Shown piece by piece: positions 1 through 9,165 of a stretch of 64,000 nucleotides of DNA. How positions within the stretch are numbered: position 1 is the stretch's first letter; each line of letters begins with the position of its first letter. Source of the DNA: CBDCGJ01 sp965238305 (GTDB lineage: Bacteria > Pseudomonadota > Alphaproteobacteria > GCA-2731375); NCBI GenBank assembly GCA_965238305.1, contig CBDEHK010000001.1, positions 1,116,001-1,180,000 of the forward strand, read 5' to 3'. Made by a program: the position numbers and the translations under genes. The notes beneath the pieces are model-generated. The model worked only from the letters and a program-made list of their open reading frames with translations. It searched no databases and was not told where the DNA came from.

Positions 1-54
1 GGGAAGGTTTTGCCTCGCCAAATCGCGCCGCAGAATCCAATCGGGAGAGGGCAA

Positions 55-3000
55 ATGCAACCTTTTGATGACAACAGCCGCCTTGCTGATTTTGCCGAAG
101 CTGCGGCTGACTGGTTTTGGGAAACGGATGCGGACCATCGCCTTACCTTCGCTTCCGATTCATGCCGTGATGCCAGCGGGATCGGACCCGAATTTATGGC
201 CGGTAAAAAGCGCGTTGAGGTTATTGTCGATGTCGCCGAAGGGAGCTCGATCGAGCGGCATGTGAAAGACCTGGAAGAGCACCGGGTGTTTAAGGATTTT
301 CGATATTGTGTCGCGGATCCATGCGGCCAGCATCATTGGATTTCAACGAGCGGCAAACCAATATTCGACGTCGAAGGTCTTTTTCTCGGATTTCGTGGCA
401 GCGCTCGTGACATAACAGACGACATCGTTGCCGCAATATCGCATCGGGAAACCCAAGATATGCTGTTCGCGGCGTTCGAAAAATTCACTGAAACGTTCGC
501 GCTTTGGGGGCCGGACGATCGACTTATTATTCGCAATACCAAATGGGCGGAAATAAATCGAAACGTGGCGAATACGATTGCACCGGGCACTAAATTCGAA
601 GATCACATCCAAGCAATTGTCAAAGCGGGATTGGTTCCCGAAGCCATCGGTTGTGAAGAGGAGTGGCAGGCCCAGCGCCTCGCCCGGCACCGCGAGCCCG
701 GCGAAGCTTTTGAAATGGAGCGACAAGATGGCCGCTGGATTTTGGTTCGTGAGGAGCGGATGCCGGACGGCAGCACAATCACGTTGTCGATCGACATCAC
801 TGAATTGAAGCAACGCGAACACCAGTTGCTGGCAAGTGAACAACGGGTGAACGACTATCTTGATACATCGTCAGACTGGTATTGGGAAATGGACGAGCTT
901 TGCCGGTTTTCATTTTTCTCCGATCAGTTTGAACAAGTCACTGGAATTTTGCCACAAACACTTTTGGGCAAAACACGCGCAGAGATTAATATCACGGGCG
1001 TTGACCCGCAGGTTTTGCAAGACCATCTGGATGATCTGGCGGCCCAGCGAACCTTCCGTGATTTTCGCCGTCTTCAGATGATTGCCGACGGTCGCATGAT
1101 CACTCTTTCGGTCAATGGAAAGGCTATATTTGCCGCCGACGGTACTTTCCGTGGTTACCGTGGCACCGGCCGAGATATCTCTGAACTTGTGAACGCCGTG
1201 CAACAAGCTGATCGGGCGGAAAAAGTGTTGGCCAGCGCGATTGAGAATATATCTGACGGCTTTGTCCTGTTCGACGCCGATCTCAGAATAGTTCAAGCCA
1301 ATTCAAAATTTACAGAAATTGCTGATTATCCCGATCATTTGGGCAGGCCCGGCACGTCGATTGCCGATGGTCTGCGTTTCGATGCGGAACGTGGTGTATA
1401 TGGACCTGGCGATGCTGAGAAAATTGTCAGCGAGATGCTTTCACGGGCGCGGATACCTGGGGATCTCAAATTTGAACGAACGCTTAATAACGGCCGCCGG
1501 ATCGAAATCCATCGCCATTCAATGCCGGACGGCGGTATCGTCGCTTTACATCGTGACATAACCGAGCAAGTTCGCGAGAGTGAAGCCCAATATCAGGCTC
1601 TGGCTGAGATATCACCCGAAGGTATTATGGTACATACGCAAGGTATCATCCAATATACCAACAACGCCATGGCCGAGTTACTCGGGGCGCTCTCGCCTGC
1701 CTCTCTCGTCGGCCGAGACGTCTTGGATTTCGTTCCGGAAGCAGACCAGGAGGCCGTCATGGCGCGGCGGCATGGCGCTGACAACCAGGATGCGGTCGGC
1801 TATCGTGAAACCTCGTATATTAAAATCGATGGTAGTTGTGTCGCCGTTGAACGGGCAATAAAGAAAATTCCCTGGCGCGGGATATCCTCGTATTTGGTTG
1901 TCACCCGCGATATCACAAATCGCAAGCTGGTAGAAAAGACGCTGGTTGAAAGCGAACAACGGTTCCGCGATTACGCCGAAGCCTCCGCGGACTGGTTCTG
2001 GGAAATGGACGCTGATCTGCGGTTTACCTACATGTCACCAAATGTCGAACGTGTCGTCGGTGTGAAACCGGAATGGCATTATGGCAAAACCCGCGAAGAG
2101 TTACTCGGGGGAGATTATGATCCCGCGATCTGGGCAGCCCATTTAGAGACCCTAAAGCGACACGAACCTTTCCGGGATTTTGTCTATTACCGCGCCGGCG
2201 AAAATATCGAGCCGCGATGGCTCAGTTCGAGCGGCGTTCCGATTTTCGATAAGGATGGAGAATTTTTAGGCTACCGTGGCAGCGGTAGCGACATCACTGA
2301 GTTCAAGTCCACCGAAGAGGCATTGCGGGAGCGAGAATCGATGTTGAATGCGGTGGTCGAAAACGTGCCTATGTCGCTCTCGCTGAAGGATCGCGAGGGT
2401 CGGTTCACTTTAATCAATCCTGGATTCGAACATTTGCACGGCGTCCGTTCAAGCGAGGTTTTAGGCCAAACTTTTCTTGATATCCTGCCCGCGGAAGTAG
2501 CCGCCGATGCCGCCCGTGAGGATCTTCAAGTGATAGAGAGCGGCGAACCAATGCGCACGGAATATACTTGGCCTATCGAATTGAGGGAGCAGCACGAATT
2601 GATCATCAAATTCCCTCTGCGAACTCAAAATCAGGGACCAGTTACCGGCGTTGGTGTCATCGCGTTGGATGTCACCGAGCAGAAACAAGCCAGTGAAAGG
2701 CTTCGCCAGGCCCAAAAAATGGAGGCGGTGGGTCAGTTGACGGGTGGTGTAGCGCACGACTTCAACAATCTTCTCGCCGTCATTATGGGTAACGCTGAAT
2801 TGTTGGACAACAAGCTCGAGAAGGAAAATCCTGCACTCAACGCGATATTCAGAGCCAGTACGCGCGGTGCTGAGCTGACGCAACGGTTGTTAGCTTATTC
2901 GCGGCAACAGCCTTTGCGGCCACAAGCGATCAATCTCGGATCGTTGGTGCAGGACATGTCTGAGATGCTGACCAGAACTCTGGGCGAGCCCATTGAAATT

Positions 3001-3828
3001 GCGATCTCAGTGGCGCCCGAGCTTTGGACCGCGACCGTTGATCCGGGACAAGTTGAGAACGCATTGCTCAACTTAGCCCTCAATGCCCGCGACGCCATGC
3101 CGACCGGTGGAAAACTTTCGATTGGTTGTGTCAATGCCCGACTGGATGATGCCTATGTGGAGATAAATCCTGAAACAAAGGCCGGAGACTATGTGGTTCT
3201 CTCGGTCAAAGACGAAGGGATCGGCATGACGGCCGGTGTGCAAGCCCAGGCTTTTGAGCCTTTCTTCACCACCAAGGATGTTGGCGAGGGCAGTGGTTTG
3301 GGGCTCTCAATGATCTATGGTTTTGCCAAACAATCGCGCGGGCACGTCGCCATCGACAGTATCGAAGGCCGGGGTACAACGGTAAAACTATACATGCCAA
3401 GAGCGGAAGTTGGGGCGTCTGTCAATAATTCCCAAAGAACAGGGGAAATACCGCACGGGCACAATGAAACCGTGTTGGTGATTGAAGACGATGTCGATGT
3501 ACGTTCACTGGTTATCAAAATGCTAGCCAGCCTAGATTATCAAGTAGTCGAGGCAGCTGATGTTGCAACCGCGCGGTCTATATTGCTGGATAGCCGCCAA
3601 GTTGACTTAATCCTGTCGGATGTCGTGCTGCCCGGCGGCACAAGCGGGCCGCAATTTACCGATGAAGTCCGGGAACATCATCCAGATACCAAGATCATCT
3701 TTATGTCCGGATACGCGCCGGACGTGGTTGAGCGGAATAAGTCGTTGCAGTCAAACACGAGGTTATTGACTAAACCTTTTGAACGCAGACACCTTGCGGC
3801 GGCGCTTCGGGAAGTGCTTGATACCTAA
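55..3828 (+). CDS. Hybrid sensor histidine kinase with seven PAS domains and a receiver
   Basis: Predicted cytosolic two-component hybrid kinase of 1257 residues. I see no membrane segment. By eye there are seven PAS/PAC units at about residues 12-122, 136-250, 266-380, 391-507, 511-628, 636-752 and 761-880. They are followed by HisKA with GGVAHDFNN (phospho-acceptor His901), a HATPase domain near 998-1116 with GSGLGLSM, and a C-terminal receiver near 1140-1255 with phospho-acceptor Asp1189 in LILSDVVLPGG and the conserved Lys in LLTKPF. PAS units 1, 3 and 6 share a DW(F/Y)WE(T/M)D opening and an FRG(S/T)(A/G)RDI-type end, which points to internal duplication. I chose ATG 55 because GGGAGAGG lies just upstream; an in-frame TTG at 10 would add 15 residues. 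No partner regulator is adjacent, so its output is unknown. Confidence 0.93.
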   Translation: MQPFDDNSRLADFAEAAADWFWETDADHRLTFASDSCRDASGIGPEFMAGKKRVEVIVDVAEGSSIERHVKDLEEHRVFKDFRYCVADPCGQHHWISTSGKPIFDVEGLFLGFRGSARDITDDIVAAISHRETQDMLFAAFEKFTETFALWGPDDRLIIRNTKWAEINRNVANTIAPGTKFEDHIQAIVKAGLVPEAIGCEEEWQAQRLARHREPGEAFEMERQDGRWILVREERMPDGSTITLSIDITELKQREHQLLASEQRVNDYLDTSSDWYWEMDELCRFSFFSDQFEQVTGILPQTLLGKTRAEINITGVDPQVLQDHLDDLAAQRTFRDFRRLQMIADGRMITLSVNGKAIFAADGTFRGYRGTGRDISELVNAVQQADRAEKVLASAIENISDGFVLFDADLRIVQANSKFTEIADYPDHLGRPGTSIADGLRFDAERGVYGPGDAEKIVSEMLSRARIPGDLKFERTLNNGRRIEIHRHSMPDGGIVALHRDITEQVRESEAQYQALAEISPEGIMVHTQGIIQYTNNAMAELLGALSPASLVGRDVLDFVPEADQEAVMARRHGADNQDAVGYRETSYIKIDGSCVAVERAIKKIPWRGISSYLVVTRDITNRKLVEKTLVESEQRFRDYAEASADWFWEMDADLRFTYMSPNVERVVGVKPEWHYGKTREELLGGDYDPAIWAAHLETLKRHEPFRDFVYYRAGENIEPRWLSSSGVPIFDKDGEFLGYRGSGSDITEFKSTEEALRERESMLNAVVENVPMSLSLKDREGRFTLINPGFEHLHGVRSSEVLGQTFLDILPAEVAADAAREDLQVIESGEPMRTEYTWPIELREQHELIIKFPLRTQNQGPVTGVGVIALDVTEQKQASERLRQAQKMEAVGQLTGGVAHDFNNLLAVIMGNAELLDNKLEKENPALNAIFRASTRGAELTQRLLAYSRQQPLRPQAINLGSLVQDMSEMLTRTLGEPIEIAISVAPELWTATVDPGQVENALLNLALNARDAMPTGGKLSIGCVNARLDDAYVEINPETKAGDYVVLSVKDEGIGMTAGVQAQAFEPFFTTKDVGEGSGLGLSMIYGFAKQSRGHVAIDSIEGRGTTVKLYMPRAEVGASVNNSQRTGEIPHGHNETVLVIEDDVDVRSLVIKMLASLDYQVVEAADVATARSILLDSRQVDLILSDVVLPGGTSGPQFTDEVREHHPDTKIIFMSGYAPDVVERNKSLQSNTRLLTKPFERRHLAAALREVLDT

Positions 3829-4027
3829 GCCCGTGCGACCGTTTCCTGTCTTGCGGACGCGCCTCGCCTTCGCCCCGTACCGAGGCATCTATTCATCCGG
3901 GTCAGATGGCAATTTTGCAACTATCTTCAATCTTGCAAAGGCCAACGGAAGCAAAGTGGCAAGCCAGCAGAAAGTCGACATCAAGTGGCATTTATCAGTG
4001 TTTGGCTTGCGGATTTAGAATATTTTC
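3829..4027. other. Intergenic stretch with no visible feature
   Basis: This stretch lies between the hybrid kinase and the nitroreductase promoter. I see no convincing reading frame, hairpin terminator or repeat in it. Confidence 0.5.
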
Positions 4028-4056
4028 TTGAATAGTTCCATATTAAACCTTATATT
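4028..4056 (+). promoter_or_regulatory. Sigma70-type promoter of the nitroreductase-marR operon
   Basis: A -35 element TTGAAT at 4028-4033 is separated by 17 bp from a -10 element TATATT at 4051-4056. The -10 lies inside the 34-bp palindrome at 4048-4081, so a protein bound there would block RNA polymerase. Inferred from sequence only. Confidence 0.6.
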
Positions 4057-4081
4057 AATTTAACGTTAAATTAATATAAGG
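4048..4081. promoter_or_regulatory. Perfect 34-bp palindrome, probable MarR operator
   Basis: The two 17-bp arms are exact reverse complements with no spacer, centred on AACGTT between 4064 and 4065. The site covers the -10 element and ends 13 bp before the ATG at 4095. Its core TTTAACGTTAAA resembles the AT-rich palindromes bound by MarR-family dimers, and a MarR gene is the second gene of this operon. The inference is autorepression by that protein. The site is about twice as long as a usual single MarR operator. Confidence 0.7.
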
Positions 4082-4094
4082 AAGGAAGACGACC

Positions 4095-5240
4095 ATGAAT
4101 AGGCGCAAATTTTTGACAGTTGCCGGCTCCACCGCCGTCATATTAGCTGCCGGCGGGACCGGTTTTGCCCTTACACGAACGCCTGGCGAAGCATTGAAGC
4201 CGTGGCGGCAAGCTGGTTCGCTTTATTCCGATCCGATCCGCCAGGCCTTGTCATACGCGATCCTGGCACCCAACCCACACAATCGGCAGCCCTGGCAAGT
4301 CACATTAAAAAGTGAGACGGAGGCGGTGCTAACCTGTCAATTGGATCGCCGGTTGCCGGAAACCGACCCTTTTGACCGGCAGATCGTTATCGGGCTCGGT
4401 TGCTTTCTGGAACTTTTTGTCATCGCCGCATCGGCCAACGGGTATCAAGCCGAGGTGCAGTATTTTCCAGCTGGCCAGGGAAACACCGCACTAGACGCGC
4501 GCGCCATCGCCCATTTGAAGTTGTATAAACAAGCGGACTTGGTCGCCGATCCGCTTTTTGTGCAGGTGTTGAAACGTCATACTAATCGCGAACCCTATCT
4601 GACGGATAAAACGATCCCGGCGGCGGCGCTCGCCAAATTAACGGCTGCAGTGCGGAACCAAGTAACGGTGGGTACGGTTCATACAGGACCTCTGCTTTCC
4701 GACCTTCGCATCCTGACAAAGGATGCCTTGCAGGACGAAATTCGCGACCCGGCCGCCTATCAGGAAAGCGTCGATCTGATGCGTATCGGCAAAGCGGAGA
4801 TCGAAGCCAATCCCGATGGCATTAGCCTCGGTGGGGTTTTCCTGGAAACCCTTAGCTTGGCTGGTGTCTTGAGCCGCAAATCCGTCGCGGACCCAAGCAC
4901 CAGCTCTTTCCAAATCGGTCTCGACATGGCGGCTGACAGCGCGATGTCGGTAATGGGTTTCGTATGGCTTACGACCCCCGGCAACGAACGCCACCAGCAG
5001 ATTGAAGCGGGTCGCGCTTATCTGCGCGTCGCCCTGCAAGCGACGGCCAATGGCTTGGTGATGCAGCCAATGAGCCAGGCGCTGCAGGAATATGCCGCCA
5101 TGGCGCACTATTTCAAGACCGTTCATGCAAAACTAGCCGCCGGACCCCAGGAACGGGTACAAATGTTGGCGCGTTTGGGTTATGCCAAGGATGAAGGGCC
5201 GTCACCGCGTTGGCCGCTAGCCAGCCGAATTGTGAGTTGA
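4095..5240 (+). CDS. Twin-arginine signal Acg-like nitroreductase-family protein
   Basis: A 381-residue protein with a twin-arginine signal (NRRKFLTVAG, then a hydrophobic run to about residue 27), so it is probably exported folded by Tat. The block SYAILAPNPHNRQPWQV at about 53-69 matches the FMN-binding start of Acg-type nitroreductase-fold proteins. It therefore probably binds FMN; its substrate is unknown, and some Acg proteins sequester rather than turn over flavin. ATG 4095 is preceded by AAGGAAGG. It is the first gene of a two-gene operon with a MarR regulator 14 bp downstream, behind a palindromic operator, which suggests induction by a small toxic or redox-active compound. Confidence 0.82.
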   Translation: MNRRKFLTVAGSTAVILAAGGTGFALTRTPGEALKPWRQAGSLYSDPIRQALSYAILAPNPHNRQPWQVTLKSETEAVLTCQLDRRLPETDPFDRQIVIGLGCFLELFVIAASANGYQAEVQYFPAGQGNTALDARAIAHLKLYKQADLVADPLFVQVLKRHTNREPYLTDKTIPAAALAKLTAAVRNQVTVGTVHTGPLLSDLRILTKDALQDEIRDPAAYQESVDLMRIGKAEIEANPDGISLGGVFLETLSLAGVLSRKSVADPSTSSFQIGLDMAADSAMSVMGFVWLTTPGNERHQQIEAGRAYLRVALQATANGLVMQPMSQALQEYAAMAHYFKTVHAKLAAGPQERVQMLARLGYAKDEGPSPRWPLASRIVS

Positions 5241-5254
5241 AGGAAGGAAATCCA

Positions 5255-5707
5255 TTGTCGACACCACCGCAAGATCCGCTGGCCTTCGACGTTTTCAACG
5301 AGATCGGGATCATCGAACAATTGGCCCGTCATGAATTTGAGCGGGTCATGCCGAATGGCTTGAAACAGTCTCAATTCATGGTCCTTAATCATCTCGTCCG
5401 TTTGGGAGATGACAAAAGTCCGGTAAATCTAGCCGCCGCGTTTCAAGTCACGAAGGGCGCGATGACCAATACCATCCAACGTTTGGATGCCCGCGGCCTG
5501 ATTGATGTCCGCTCTGATCCGGCGGACGGCCGCGGCAAGCTGATCTCGATTACCCCGGCCGGTCGGCACATGCGCGCGCAATGTATCAAAAATCTTGGCC
5601 CCGTTTTGGCAAGTCTTTTGCGGGAAATCCCGCCTCAGGATTTCGCAAATATTCTGCCGGTGCTGCGAAAAGTTCGTAGCTATCTCGATAGCCATCGGGA
5701 CCAATGA
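5255..5707 (+). CDS. MarR-family transcriptional regulator
   Basis: A 150-residue winged-helix protein. The DNA-binding core runs from about LKQSQFMVLNHLVRLGD through LAAAFQVTKGAMTNTIQRL (recognition helix) to the wing at DPADGRGKLISITPAG. I chose TTG 5255 because AGGAAGGAAA precedes it at good spacing; an in-frame TTG at 5210 lies inside the upstream gene. It follows the Acg-like gene by 14 bp. The usual logic of such pairs is a ligand-released repressor of its own operon, and the palindrome at 4048-4081 is the obvious binding site. The ligand cannot be told from sequence. Confidence 0.9.
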   Translation: MSTPPQDPLAFDVFNEIGIIEQLARHEFERVMPNGLKQSQFMVLNHLVRLGDDKSPVNLAAAFQVTKGAMTNTIQRLDARGLIDVRSDPADGRGKLISITPAGRHMRAQCIKNLGPVLASLLREIPPQDFANILPVLRKVRSYLDSHRDQ

Positions 5708-5880
5708 CCGCACGCTTCAGAAGAACAGATCGTGCCGCTCATCTCGCCAAACATGCACCAACCACCTTTCTGTCCGGAAAGAATGAAACAGGCATTTTAG
5801 GGTGTCATGGCAAATCTACGCGGGTCCCGGGGCATTTCGTGTTAACATCGCTAGAACGTTTTTTAGATATGAGGAATACA

Positions 5881-6357
5881 ATGATCAAAGGACTACACCA
5901 CAACGCCTATCGTTGCCGTGATTCTGAAGAAACCCGGAAGTTCTATGAAGATTTCATGGGCCTGGAACTCACCAGCTCATTGGCGATTGGCAAAAGTGCA
6001 ACCGGACGAGAAACCCAGGCGCTGCATACTTTCTACCAGTTGGATGACGGTTCTTTCCTGGCCTTTTTCGAAGTGCCGAGCATGCCGTTTGAATTCAAGG
6101 AACAGCATGACTTTGACCTGCATATTGCCTTGGAAGTGCAGCATGACGACATGATGGAAATGTTCGAAAAAGGCAAAGCCGCCGGCATGGAAGTGCGCGG
6201 CGTTTCCGACCATCATTTTGTCGATTCAATCTATTTCCGCGATCCCAACGGTTATGTCATCGAACTGACCGCCAAACGCGATAGCCACGATGACATCATG
6301 CTGACAGACAACAACGCCGCCCGCGACATCCTCGATACCTGGCAAGCCGCCAAGTAG
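5881..6357 (+). CDS. VOC (glyoxalase/dioxygenase fold) family protein
   Basis: A 158-residue single-chain vicinal-oxygen-chelate protein with two beta-alpha-beta-beta-beta modules. Candidate metal ligands are the early His in KGLHHNAYRC, the His in DLHIALEVQ and the Glu in DPNGYVIELTAK, the last being the typical end of the second module. Members act as ring-cleaving dioxygenases, glyoxalases or resistance proteins, and the substrate here is unknown. I chose ATG 5881 because GAGGA precedes it by 5 bp; an ATG 12 bp upstream is also in frame. The 173 bp after marR hold nothing I recognise, so it may have its own promoter. Confidence 0.85.
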   Translation: MIKGLHHNAYRCRDSEETRKFYEDFMGLELTSSLAIGKSATGRETQALHTFYQLDDGSFLAFFEVPSMPFEFKEQHDFDLHIALEVQHDDMMEMFEKGKAAGMEVRGVSDHHFVDSIYFRDPNGYVIELTAKRDSHDDIMLTDNNAARDILDTWQAAK

Positions 6358-6453
6358 TCGCGGCGTTATATATCTACACGTCGGGCTGAAATCTCGTAAC
6401 TGTAGAAGTCGTCCCAAGTCGGGTGGATTTTCTCATCTTCGCCAACCTTTCGA

Positions 6454-7365
6454 TCAGCCGGAATAGTCGTTTTTGAGACCGGGAATGATTTCCGTTGCAA
6501 TGCGTTCGAAGGCAGCTTCTTCGTCGCTTATTATCGGGTAATACAAACCGATTTCGGTGAAGCCTTGTTCGCATAAGCGAGATACCTGATCGACAAACTG
6601 ATTGTCGGATTGGTAATAACTAATCGAGCCACCGGACGATCTTGAGGCCGGGTCGAACATCAGAAAACTGCGCTCGAGCGTGGCGGGATCGCGATCGATC
6701 GAAAGGCATAAATCATCCAACCTTTTTGTCCGCTCGATAACTTCCGTGAGCTGCGTGTCGAAATCCTGGGCAAAACTAAGGGTGTTCCATTTGTCCGCAT
6801 AGCGGGCGGTGATATCCAGCATCTTCGGCCCTAACGCGGCGACAACAATTGGCGGACGCGGCGATTGGATCGGCCGTGGGTTCACCACCGCATCTTTGAT
6901 TTGATAATATTCGCCGTCGAAACTCGATTTTTCATTGGCGAGAAGTTGATCGACGATCTGAACATATTCCCGCAAGCGGGCCACACGCTCTGCATTGTCC
7001 CAATTCGGAATACCGATCATGTCGTAAACCGGATCGATGACCAGGCCGGTGCCGATCCCGACATCCAATCGTCCACCGGATATATGATCGAGTGTCAACG
7101 CTTGCCGCGCCAGCATCGCCGGATTACGCAAGGGGATCTGGGTGACATAGGTGGCGAGGCGAATTTTTGTCGTTTCCCGGGCCACGCCGGCCAATAAAGT
7201 CCAGGCTTCCAGCCACGGTCGAACCGGATCATTCCAATCCACGAAATGATCGCCGGTTGTGACCATATCGAAACCCAAATCTTCCACCCGTTTGAATTGC
7301 TTCAAAACTTCGTCAAAGGTGCCGCTCGGTAATGTTATAACTTGAAAGGTGAGATTTTTTGCCAC
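6454..7365 (-). CDS. LLM-class (luciferase-like) flavin-dependent oxidoreductase
   Basis: A 303-residue TIM-barrel protein of the bacterial luciferase-like group. It shows VTTGDHFVDW near the start, LATYVTQIPLRNPAMLAR, then LDHISGGRLDVGIGTG, the family's flavin-site region, and RPPIVVAALGPKML. It probably uses FMN or F420 to oxidise or reduce a small organic substrate. I chose GTG 7365 because GGGGATC precedes it and the alignment-like start AKNLTFQVITLPSG follows; a longer frame would run into the upstream gene. It lies 65 bp downstream of an ATC-hydrolase-like gene on the same strand and may be co-transcribed with it. Confidence 0.85.
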   Translation of the reverse strand: MAKNLTFQVITLPSGTFDEVLKQFKRVEDLGFDMVTTGDHFVDWNDPVRPWLEAWTLLAGVARETTKIRLATYVTQIPLRNPAMLARQALTLDHISGGRLDVGIGTGLVIDPVYDMIGIPNWDNAERVARLREYVQIVDQLLANEKSSFDGEYYQIKDAVVNPRPIQSPRPPIVVAALGPKMLDITARYADKWNTLSFAQDFDTQLTEVIERTKRLDDLCLSIDRDPATLERSFLMFDPASRSSGGSISYYQSDNQFVDQVSRLCEQGFTEIGLYYPIISDEEAAFERIATEIIPGLKNDYSG

Positions 7366-7430
7366 TGTGTTGATCCCCGTGCTGAACTTAATTGGAAAAT
7401 ACGCCTTGAGAAAAACAGACCATGATCGGC

Positions 7431-7889
7431 TCAACCTGCGCCTTGGCCCATCACTCGTTTGCGCCAACGGAAGTCGCAGCAGGTGGCGCCTTGCATACGG
7501 GTTTGGGTGCGGCTGAATTCCCAGTTTGGGCGGATCCGCGCTTCGGCGGCGAAGTCGACGCCGCAGGTCATCAAGGCACCTATTTCCGCTTCCCCGATGG
7601 AACGGAAATAGTCGGCGAAAACGCAGCCGGTGACATCGTGGCCGTAGGCCTCGTCGCTGTCTTCGACGACGGTATTTTCCACAGGGAATGCCGGCGCATT
7701 GGCATCGTCGCGGGGGTGGCTGTTTTCAACAAAACCCAGCTTCTCGCGCCAGGCGACGTAATTTTCCGCGATCGCACGCCCAACCAGCGCGTGCGCCGCG
7801 TCCTTGCCCATTTCCGCTTCCAAAGCTTTGACGATCGGAATGACCGCCCGCGCCTGAATTTTCGTCGCCTCCAATATTGACGTTTTCAT
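7431..7889 (-). CDS. L-2-amino-thiazoline-4-carboxylic acid hydrolase-like protein
   Basis: A 152-residue protein whose second half carries the family block DVTGCVFADYFRSIGEAEIG, then LMTCGVDFAAEA and FSRTQTRMQGATCCDF, with conserved Cys and Asp residues. The named founder hydrolyses ATC to S-carbamoyl-cysteine on the thiazoline route to L-cysteine. Most homologues are uncharacterised, so only family membership is secure. ATG 7889 follows a strong GGGGGAG site. The neighbour downstream is an LLM flavin oxidoreductase, which fits oxidation plus hydrolysis of a sulfur or nitrogen heterocycle; that is inference. Confidence 0.78.
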   Translation of the reverse strand: MKTSILEATKIQARAVIPIVKALEAEMGKDAAHALVGRAIAENYVAWREKLGFVENSHPRDDANAPAFPVENTVVEDSDEAYGHDVTGCVFADYFRSIGEAEIGALMTCGVDFAAEARIRPNWEFSRTQTRMQGATCCDFRWRKRVMGQGAG

Positions 7890-8032
7890 CGTTGCTGCTC
7901 CCCCTAAATACTTCCAACCCAACAATTGTCTGGAATGGCAGCATTAATGTCAACGACCGACGCGTAAGCTTACCTAAGATTTCGTCAGGCGCCGCGTTTG
8001 TCCGGGGCGACGTTACAAGTTCGAAAAAGTCG

Positions 8033-9064
8033 TTATTCAGCGGCGCTTGCCGTGACCATGTCGCCATTTGCCAAGCGGGCGAACCGTTTGGCGTCGCGGG
8101 GATGGGCCGGCCCATGATCGGGCCAGGGCCAGCCGCCAAAACCGGTCTGTTGATAGTCCGTGAAGGCTTGCCGCAATTCTTCCTGGCTGTTCATCACGAA
8201 GGGACCATAATGCGCCACCGACTCGCCAATCGGGCGGCCTTGCAGCAGCAGAAATTCGCTTTCTTCGGCACCATTTTTAAGCTCGATATCCGCATCCGCC
8301 TTTAGCGTCACGGCATGCCCGGCGGACACATCCTGGCCGGCGATTTGGGCGCTGTTGCCCTGGAAAAAATAGAGCCGTCGGTTGCTTCCGGGGCCTGTTG
8401 CCGGCAGGGTCCAGGTTGCTCCCGGGTCCATTTTGATGGTCCAGATCACGATCTCATTTTCTGGCGCTGCAGCCCAGGATTCCGGCGGCGGCGTAGGCGG
8501 CCGCTGGCCGTCCGTCAAGGCCCCGGCATAACTGACGACTGTGATCTGCAATCCCTCGGCATCGCTGCTTTCGTGGCTCGGAATATCGTCTTTCCAGAAC
8601 ATTGAAAAATGCGGTTCCACCATCTTGCTGCGGGCCGGCAGGTTGAGCCAGATTTGAAACAGCTCTGTGTGGTTGGGCTTGTCTTGATGCACCAAGGGAA
8701 ACATTTCCGAATGAACGATACCGCGCCCCGCCGTCATCCATTGCAAATCGCCTTCGCCAAAACGGGCGGCGGCGCCCATCGAATCGGAATGATCGATAAA
8801 GCCGTGGCGGGCCACGGTCACGGTCTCAAAACCCCGGTGCGGATGCTGCGGGAAACCCGGGATGGTGTCGCCGTGATACATGCTCCAGCCATCCTTGCCG
8901 CTGAAATCCGGCCCGATATCTCGCCCCGCCAATTTCGCTTGTGGTGCCATCGCCGCATCGCCCGCCGGATAAGCATCGTCATGATGGACGCAAAATAGAA
9001 ACGGATCCAAGGTCTGCCAGGTCGGCCCCAAGGGGGCTATTTCCAACACGTTTTCAATACTCAT
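8033..9064 (-). CDS. Pirin family protein (bicupin)
   Basis: A 343-residue two-cupin protein. The N-terminal cupin keeps the metal set of pirins: two His in FPQHPHRGFETVT, and the His and Glu in GRGIVHSEM. Pirins bind iron; some have quercetin 2,3-dioxygenase activity and others act as redox-sensing transcription cofactors. The C-terminal cupin ends near MNSQEELRQAFTDYQQTGFG, a common pirin tail. I chose ATG 9064 (SIENVLEIAPLG) with GAGA upstream; a longer frame adds 24 residues without a better ribosome site. It is flanked by same-strand genes with gaps of 143 and 101 bp, so co-transcription is uncertain. Confidence 0.9.
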   Translation of the reverse strand: MSIENVLEIAPLGPTWQTLDPFLFCVHHDDAYPAGDAAMAPQAKLAGRDIGPDFSGKDGWSMYHGDTIPGFPQHPHRGFETVTVARHGFIDHSDSMGAAARFGEGDLQWMTAGRGIVHSEMFPLVHQDKPNHTELFQIWLNLPARSKMVEPHFSMFWKDDIPSHESSDAEGLQITVVSYAGALTDGQRPPTPPPESWAAAPENEIVIWTIKMDPGATWTLPATGPGSNRRLYFFQGNSAQIAGQDVSAGHAVTLKADADIELKNGAEESEFLLLQGRPIGESVAHYGPFVMNSQEELRQAFTDYQQTGFGGWPWPDHGPAHPRDAKRFARLANGDMVTASAAE

Positions 9065-9165
9065 CGTTCTCAACTTTCTTGCAAGAATCCGTTCGAAATT
9101 ATCATCGGTCAGGCCCATACATAGGGACGCATCCAAGGCTAAGCAAGGTGAGGCCTCTTAGTTGG

